Assembly: GCA_001304505.1 (NCBI GenBank)
Contig: LJUQ01000003.1
Coordinates: 1 to 53,109 of the forward strand
Source of the DNA: Bacteroides sp. SM23_62_1
GTDB lineage: Bacteria > Bacteroidota > Bacteroidia > Bacteroidales > SM23-62
Reading direction: 5' to 3'
DNA length: 53,109 bases
Shown: piece after piece, positions 51,882 to 53,109 of the stretch
How the letters are laid out: every line of letters begins with the position of its first letter
Numbering within the stretch: position 1 is the stretch's first letter
The notes under the pieces: generated by a model
Told to the model about the DNA's origin: nothing
Seen by the model: only the letters and a program-made list of their open reading frames with translations
Databases searched by the model: none
Made by a program: the position numbers and the translations under genes

Positions 51882-53109
51882 ATGGCACACATTGAAACAT
51901 TTGCAGATGTTATTCTTCCCCTGTATGTCGCCGGCACGTTCACATACAGGGTGCCGGATAATTATGTCAATCAGGTAAAAACAGGAATGCGTGTGCTGGT
52001 ACCCTTTGGGCGCAGGAAAATATATTCTGGTATTATACTTCATTTGCATCATTCACCACCGTCAGGATTTCAAATTCGTGACATCCGATCTGTCATAGAT
52101 TCAATTCCCATAGTCAATACTTTTCAGTTAGATTTCTGGAAGTGGATAATGGACTATTATCTCTGTTCTCCGGGAGAAGTAATGAAAGCCTCGATCCCTG
52201 CCGGATTAAAAATGGAAAGCGAAACATTTTATTCCCTGAAAAAGATCCCTGGAAAGGACACGCATCTGGAAAAGGAAGAAACTAAAGTGATTACAGTTCT
52301 TGAGAATAAGAATGTCCTGAGTTTAAAGGAACTGAAAAAGCAAATTAGGCTAAAAGAACTGCAAAAATGGTTGGATATGCTTATAGCGAGAGGGATCCTT
52401 GCAACTGAGGAACGGATCAGGGAAAAATATCGCCCGAAAACTGAAACTTTCGTGGGGATAAATGATGTTTATCTCCAAAGGGGCACACTCGATAAACTGT
52501 TCAGTTCATTCAACCGTGCACCCAAACAATACAACCTTTTGCAGTCCTTCTTAAATATCATGAATAAAACTTCAGATGAAATAACTGAAGTCAAAAAACA
52601 GGATCTTCAGAATATACAGGGATACAGTGAAAGTGCTTTTCAAGCCCTTACGAGAAAGAATATTCTAACGGTACAGAAAAAAGAGATAACACGATTGCCA
52701 GATACAATTTCTCCTATATCGGCACTCAATCCTTTAACGTCTGTTCAGCAATCAGCATTTGATGAAATTAAGAAGATCTTTCAGGATAAAAAAGTTGCTT
52801 TACTTCATGGAATCACTTCAAGTGGTAAGACAGAGATATATTTTCATCTTATTAAAGAACAGATCAGGAATGGCAGGCAGGTTTTATATCTGTTGCCCGA
52901 GATTGTACTGACCGCCCAGATCGTCAGGAGGTTAAAAGCAGTTTTCGGTAGCCTGGTTGGTATTTATCATTCACGGTATAGTGATGCTGAAAGAGTGGAA
53001 ACCTATCTTAATCTCCTGGGTATTTCATCTGGTAGTCCCATCCAGATTATTCTCGGTGCACGTTCAGCCATATTCCTTCCTTTTAATAATCTTGGACTCA
53101 TCATTGTCG
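51882..53109 (+). CDS. priA: Primosomal protein N' (replication restart helicase PriA), N-terminal part
   Basis: The reading frame runs from ATG at 51882 to the window edge without a stop, so the ORF track omits it. PriA restarts collapsed replication forks. The N-terminal DNA-binding domain begins AHIETFADVILPLYVAGTFTYRVP with VRVLVPFGRRK-like strands, then a winged-helix part. The helicase core begins with the Walker A region HGITSSGKTEIYFHLIKEQI, LYLLPEIVLT, GIYHSRYSDAERVETY and GARSAIFLPFNNLGLIIV, just before the expected DEEH box at the edge. About 409 codons are present of about 820 usual in Bacteroidota. Confidence 0.95.
   Translation, partial: MAHIETFADVILPLYVAGTFTYRVPDNYVNQVKTGMRVLVPFGRRKIYSGIILHLHHSPPSGFQIRDIRSVIDSIPIVNTFQLDFWKWIMDYYLCSPGEVMKASIPAGLKMESETFYSLKKIPGKDTHLEKEETKVITVLENKNVLSLKELKKQIRLKELQKWLDMLIARGILATEERIREKYRPKTETFVGINDVYLQRGTLDKLFSSFNRAPKQYNLLQSFLNIMNKTSDEITEVKKQDLQNIQGYSESAFQALTRKNILTVQKKEITRLPDTISPISALNPLTSVQQSAFDEIKKIFQDKKVALLHGITSSGKTEIYFHLIKEQIRNGRQVLYLLPEIVLTAQIVRRLKAVFGSLVGIYHSRYSDAERVETYLNLLGISSGSPIQIILGARSAIFLPFNNLGLIIV

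Overview
The window reads as chromosomal DNA of a Bacteroidota member, most likely a Bacteroidales-type anaerobe outside the genus Bacteroides. The evidence is a type IX secretion system (T9SS) component (PorQ), a giant secreted protein with a T9SS type A sorting tail, several lipoproteins with early Cys lipoboxes, a Bacteroidota-type GT3-GT35 glycogen fusion enzyme, and promoters that match the Bacteroidota -33 TTTG / -7 TAnnTTTG consensus. DNA is AT-rich and intergenic regions carry many short hairpin repeats. Almost every gene is core or housekeeping. I see no phage, transposase, CRISPR array or defence island.

Layout. 1-7173: a glycogen/alpha-glucan locus (C-terminus of a GH57 amylase, a 1411-aa glycogen synthase-phosphorylase fusion, and convergent branching enzyme GlgB). 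7513-12741: RibF, AhcY, a degenerate Rieske-like lipoprotein, two small hypothetical proteins, GreA and a HIT protein. 12734-20535 (minus strand): RuvC, an S41 protease lipoprotein, an EamA transporter, a lipoprotein, SerS, L27, L21, LptB and TatC. 21233-25198: RecQ and an ABC-2 exporter pair. 25206-29024 (minus): a GT2 glycosyltransferase, an orphan response regulator, a CNT nucleoside transporter and a bifunctional nuclease. 29466-34802: the giant beta-helix/Ig/cadherin T9SS substrate. 35198-38794: tRNA-Leu(UAG), trigger factor, ClpP, ClpX. 38802-45534: a complete tryptophan operon trpEGDCFBA with its own promoter and attenuator. 45688-53109: a lipoprotein, a second EamA transporter, PorQ, Cmk, IspH, PfkA and the start of PriA.

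The most interesting regulatory object is the trp leader (38802-38992). It has a well-spaced promoter, a 20-codon ORF with three consecutive Trp codons, a candidate antiterminator strand beginning at the leader stop codon, and a 9-bp terminator hairpin with ten T's just before trpE. This is the full architecture of ribosome-mediated transcription attenuation. TrpE also keeps the LLLES motif typical of Trp feedback control, so the operon appears to be controlled at two levels.

The second notable theme is a family of about 120-bp palindromic elements with GTTGTG/CACAAC ends and a GC-rich central hairpin (4968-5089 and 10275-10400), with a look-alike at 21091-21203 and a lone GC core at 4928-4944. 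Other repeat families are C-rich/G-rich hairpins (8508-8570, 42862-42920, 45604-45629) and CCGG-type hairpins, including a strict 45-bp-period triplet upstream of the T9SS giant. All functional calls rest on motif recognition by eye; no search or folding program was run.
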